DNA of 7,928 bases from Atribacterota bacterium. GTDB lineage: Bacteria > Atribacterota > Phoenicimicrobiia > Phoenicimicrobiales > Phoenicimicrobiaceae. The stretch lies in assembly GCA_030668465.1 (NCBI GenBank), contig DAOUTX010000047.1, forward strand, positions 1 to 7,928, given 5' to 3'. Both the position numbers and the translations under genes were made by a program. Positions 6,808 to 7,928 of the stretch are shown in pieces (within the stretch, counting starts at the first letter, position 1; each line of letters opens with the position of its first letter). Below the pieces are notes generated by a model that did not search any database, was not told the origin of the DNA, and saw nothing but the letters and a program-made list of their open reading frames with translations.

Positions 6808-6835
6808 TTGGAATTTATGTCGTATAGAGTATATA
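6808..6835 (+). promoter_or_regulatory. Candidate promoter of the riboswitch transcript
   Basis: TTGGAA (6808-6813), a 16-nt spacer, then TATATA (6830-6835). Transcription would start near 6842, about 75 nt before the riboswitch. The -35 box overlaps a small palindrome, CCAAAAA (6792-6798) / TTTTTGG (6805-6811), and CTCCAAAAA is directly repeated at 6764 and 6790. These could be operator elements. The promoter call rests on sequence match only. Confidence 0.4.
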
Positions 6836-6917
6836 CAACGAAAAATTAAGAAAATAATTTGCAAAATTTTTTTAACAAGAAGGTGAAGTATTAAAGTAAT
6901 ACTCAAAGAAAAGTTGA

Positions 6918-6998
6918 GAAAGGTAAACTATCCGAAAGGATAGGACGCAAAGTTTTGGGTCTAAATCTCTTTTAGTGACATGACCGCCAAACTGCCGA
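6918..6998 (+). promoter_or_regulatory. Cyclic-di-GMP-I (GEMM-I) riboswitch aptamer
   Basis: The conserved GEMM-I features are in order. GGTAAAC (6922-6928) is followed by the hairpin CTATCC-GAAA-GGATAG (6928-6943) with its GAAA tetraloop. Next comes the hallmark GGACGCAAAG (6943-6952), then GGGTCTAA (6957-6964), the tetraloop-receptor side. The returning strand GACCGCC (6982-6988) pairs with GGGTC and its neighbours, and the 3' end is CTGCCGA (6992-6998). The closing helix P1 is GGTA (6922-6925) with TGCC (6993-6996). Class I riboswitches of this type bind the second messenger c-di-GMP. The 3' strand of P1 is shared with the terminator at 6989-7043. Ligand binding should therefore block termination, making it an ON switch for the small gene downstream. 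The direction of control is inferred from base pairing. Confidence 0.88.
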
Positions 6999-7043
6999 TT
7001 TTTTTTATTTTACAAAGATAAAAAAGGTGGGCAGTTTTTTTTT
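6989..7043 (+). terminator. Riboswitch expression platform: intrinsic terminator
   Basis: AAACTGCC (6989-6996) is perfectly complementary to GGCAGTTT (7030-7037), which runs into nine T (7035-7043). The interior can extend by pairing of the T-rich stretch 6999-7011 with the A-rich stretch 7018-7025. The 5' arm is the same sequence that closes the aptamer, so aptamer and terminator exclude each other. Confidence 0.85.
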
Positions 7044-7097
7044 ATTCTTTTCAAGTTTGTATTCTCCAAACAAACAGAAACATTCCCATAGTATCAA

Positions 7098-7121
7098 CCC
7101 ACCTTGAGTAATAAAAGGAGG
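7098..7121 (+). promoter_or_regulatory. Shine-Dalgarno of the small gene with a facing anti-SD segment
   Basis: AAGGAGG (7115-7121) is a strong ribosome binding site 9 nt before TTG 7131. Upstream, CCACCTT (7099-7105) can pair with it, leaving one A-A mismatch and a 9-nt loop. The same segment as CCCACCTT (7098-7105) is a perfect complement of AAGGTGGG (7024-7031) in the terminator region. The site thus decides the start codon and may be regulated. Confidence 0.5.
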
Positions 7122-7130
7122 CGATGTTTC

Positions 7131-7316
7131 TTGAATTTATTGAAGCTATTTAAATCAACATTTCAATCTTATTTTAATAAAATAAATCTTAATGAAAGAA
7201 TATCCTTATTTAAGCGTGCTAATAGTTACATTAGCTCTCATTATCACAGGTTATGTTCTTACCTTAATCCTATCAGGGAATTAAAGCCAAATAAGCAAAG
7301 ACGGGGAAGATGGTAA
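7131..7316 (+). CDS. Unrecognised small basic protein behind the c-di-GMP riboswitch (TTG start)
   Basis: From TTG 7131 this frame encodes 61 residues, starting (M)NLLKLFKSTFQS and ending KPNKQRRGRW. I do not recognise it. The start is set by AAGGAGG 9 nt upstream. The frame stays open back to TTG 7104, but that lies before the ribosome binding site. The first 20 residues look like an amphipathic helix. The second half is basic and rich in Ser, Tyr and His, with no membrane segment. Residues about 21-50 may be only the shadow of a hydrophobic ORF in the +1 frame (7192-7284), so the true product may be a frameshifted or different peptide. It is the first gene after the c-di-GMP riboswitch and terminator, so its expression should respond to c-di-GMP. 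Function cannot be assigned. Confidence 0.4.
   Translation: MNLLKLFKSTFQSYFNKINLNERISLFKRANSYISSHYHRLCSYLNPIRELKPNKQRRGRW
7192..7284 (+). CDS. Alternative nested ORF: 30-residue single-pass membrane peptide
   Basis: ATG 7192 opens a 30-residue frame, +1 relative to the 61-residue ORF. It encodes MKEYPYLS, then an unbroken hydrophobic stretch (VLIVTLALIITGYVLTLIL) and SGN. This looks like a real transmembrane helix. The overlapping frame at the same place is dominated by codons ending in T, as expected for the shadow of a hydrophobic segment. No Shine-Dalgarno precedes ATG 7192. It would need translational coupling, a +1 shift from the 7131 frame, or correction of an indel in the sequence. 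It resembles small membrane peptides or type I toxins only in general character. Confidence 0.3.
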   Translation: MKEYPYLSVLIVTLALIITGYVLTLILSGN

Positions 7317-7427
7317 AATAAGGCACACGAAATTTTACGGAACATTAAAAGGGAGGTAATGTCTACTAATTTTATTTATTTTTAATTTATACATGTAAGC
7401 AATAACTTGTATTGATTTTTAGACTGC

Positions 7428-7475
7428 AAAACAAAAAAGAGTAAGCCGAAGAAGCTGATTTTTTTTATAGCTTAC
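7428..7475 (-). terminator. Terminator of the minus-strand yvrJ-like gene
   Basis: Read on the - strand, GTAAGC (7475-7470) pairs with GCTTAC (7446-7441), followed by TCTTTTTTGTTTT. A smaller inner hairpin AGC...GCT is possible. It lies 25 bp beyond the stop of the - strand gene, where transcripts from both sides converge. The + strand also shows a short AGC/GCT hairpin followed by eight T, so it may work in both directions. Confidence 0.55.
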
Positions 7476-7499
7476 CCTGATTTCATTGCATTTTTATCT

Positions 7500-7769
7500 C
7501 TATTCGATTCTCCCCAGCTCCACCTTCATACCGGAGAGTTCTTTCTGAACTTCCGAAAAGCGAAGAAAATAATACTCCTGATTTTGCTGGTTTAAGCTGG
7601 TGATGGTATTATGTATCTCTTTAGTATTTTCTAGGACCTGCCGATATCCTTCTTTCTGAGCAATTACTATCTCCTGCATAAATCTATCGATACGAAAGAT
7701 TAAGAGTATTGATAAAGCAAAAGGAAACCCCTGATTGGAAATGATGTCTAATATAGTTTTTATCTCCAC
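7500..7769 (-). CDS. YvrJ-like small membrane protein, phage holin-type candidate
   Basis: From GTG 7769 the protein has 89 residues. The start follows AGGAGG (7782-7777) by 7 nt. The longer open frame to 7814 would start inside the palindrome at 7790-7828 and is rejected. The N-terminus, IISNQGFPFALSILLIFRID (about 9-28), is one membrane segment with the NxGFPxAxxxxLLxRxE/D pattern I associate with the YvrJ family, whose members are short phage-linked membrane proteins of unproven function. Residues about 35-89 are polar and predicted helical (QKEGYRQVLENTKEIHNTI...), probably coiled coil, longer than in the usual 50-residue YvrJ. It lies just downstream of an M15-type peptidase end on the same strand, as a holin-like partner would. 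Family call moderately sure; lysis role inferred. Confidence 0.65.
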   Translation of the reverse strand: MEIKTILDIISNQGFPFALSILLIFRIDRFMQEIVIAQKEGYRQVLENTKEIHNTITSLNQQNQEYYFLRFSEVQKELSGMKVELGRIE

Positions 7770-7789
7770 ATATTTACCTCCTTTCTCAA

Positions 7790-7828
7790 AAAGTTTCCAA
7801 AAGGTGCCAGGCACCTTTTGGCAACTTT
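7790..7828. repeat. 39-nt near-perfect palindrome between two minus-strand genes
   Basis: CCAAAAGGTGCC (7797-7808) and GGCACCTTTTGG (7810-7821) are perfect complements around a single base. After one mismatch, AAAGTT (7790-7795) pairs with AACTTT (7823-7828). Transcribed from the right it would form a strong hairpin just after the peptidase stop and before the ribosome binding site of the YvrJ-like gene. The core GGTGCC-A-GGCACC is familiar to me as a dispersed repeat in Bacillota-like genomes. Confidence 0.75.
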
Positions 7829-7830
7829 AC

Positions 7831-7926
7831 TCATTCCCTCCAGCGGCTGCGTTTGGTAGGTCTTACATCCAGATGCAGGAAGTTCTTCTTCTGGTAAAAT
7901 CCGATGCCCTTAAAATCTATGTTCTC
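7831..7926 (-). CDS. C-terminal end of an M15-type peptidoglycan peptidase (endolysin-like), cut by window
   Basis: Only the last 31 residues are visible, entering from the right edge in frame 7926-7831. They read GIGFYQKKNFLHLDV followed by RPTKRSRWRE and stop. The pattern G-x-GFY-x(4)-F-x-H-x-D-x-R...RW is the C-terminal zinc-site motif of Peptidase_M15_3/DUF882-type D-Ala-D-Ala carboxypeptidases. The His (18th visible residue) would be a metal ligand and the Asp follows two residues later. Many phage and prophage endolysins have this fold. Its position immediately before a YvrJ-like membrane protein fits a lysis pair. The rest of the gene is outside the window, so cell-wall versus phage origin cannot be settled here. 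Confidence 0.6.
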   Translation of the reverse strand, partial: ENIDFKGIGFYQKKNFLHLDVRPTKRSRWRE

Positions 7927-7928
7927 GC

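Noticed and set aside
6814..6830. Spo0A box near the riboswitch promoter (TGTCGTA)
   Set aside because: It differs by one base from TGTCGAA and nothing else indicates sporulation; a single near-match of seven bases is not evidence.
7104..7130. TTG 7104 as start of the small gene (70 residues)
   Set aside because: It lies upstream of the strong AAGGAGG, which is correctly placed for TTG 7131.
1..7928. CRISPR arrays, tRNA or rRNA genes, transposase genes
   Set aside because: No regularly spaced repeats, tRNA cloverleaf or rRNA signature, and no transposase reading frame found on either strand.

Overview
This is an AT-rich bacterial window. It is almost all housekeeping genes on the + strand, with a short accessory stretch at the right end. 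The gene order thpR-recA-recX-rny-miaB-miaA, the membrane-anchored RNase Y, the YvrJ-like protein and strong AGGAGG-type ribosome binding sites point to a Bacillota-like organism or a low-GC uncultured relative (an Atribacterota-type genome is possible). TGA is used as a normal stop, so the code is standard. The taxon is an inference.

Left part (1-2317): the 3' nearly complete thpR (2H phosphoesterase), recA, and recX overlapping the recA stop. recX has no ATG, GTG or TTG start that would give a full-length protein. The best start is ATA at 1667, 9 nt after AAAGAGG. The end of recX runs into a 92-bp MITE-like inverted repeat. Middle part (2318-4422): a consensus-like promoter, then rny, whose full membrane anchor is recovered only if translation starts at ATT 2580, again 9 nt after a perfect AGGAGG. 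Behind rny lies a 310-bp gap filled with short palindromes and a terminator.

Two tRNA modification genes follow, miaB and miaA, overlapping by ATGA. They act in sequence on A37 of tRNAs reading UNN codons: MiaA adds the dimethylallyl group and MiaB adds the methylthio group. mutS and mutL, often found between or beside them, are absent here. The miaA stop codon lies inside a palindromic repeat that doubles as a terminator.

Right part (6700-7928): a candidate promoter, a well-matched cyclic-di-GMP-I (GEMM-I) riboswitch with an overlapping intrinsic terminator, and an unrecognised small gene with a TTG start. An 8-nt segment upstream of that gene can pair either with its Shine-Dalgarno sequence or with the terminator region, which suggests a second, translational layer of control. 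A 30-residue membrane-spanning peptide is encoded in another frame of the same gene. Converging from the right edge on the - strand are a YvrJ-like small membrane protein and the C-terminal end of an M15-type peptidase. Together they look like a phage lysis pair (endolysin plus holin-like protein), separated by a 39-nt near-perfect palindrome.

The points most worth checking are the paired non-canonical starts of recX and rny, and the riboswitch-controlled small locus. Common gene callers would truncate both recX and rny.
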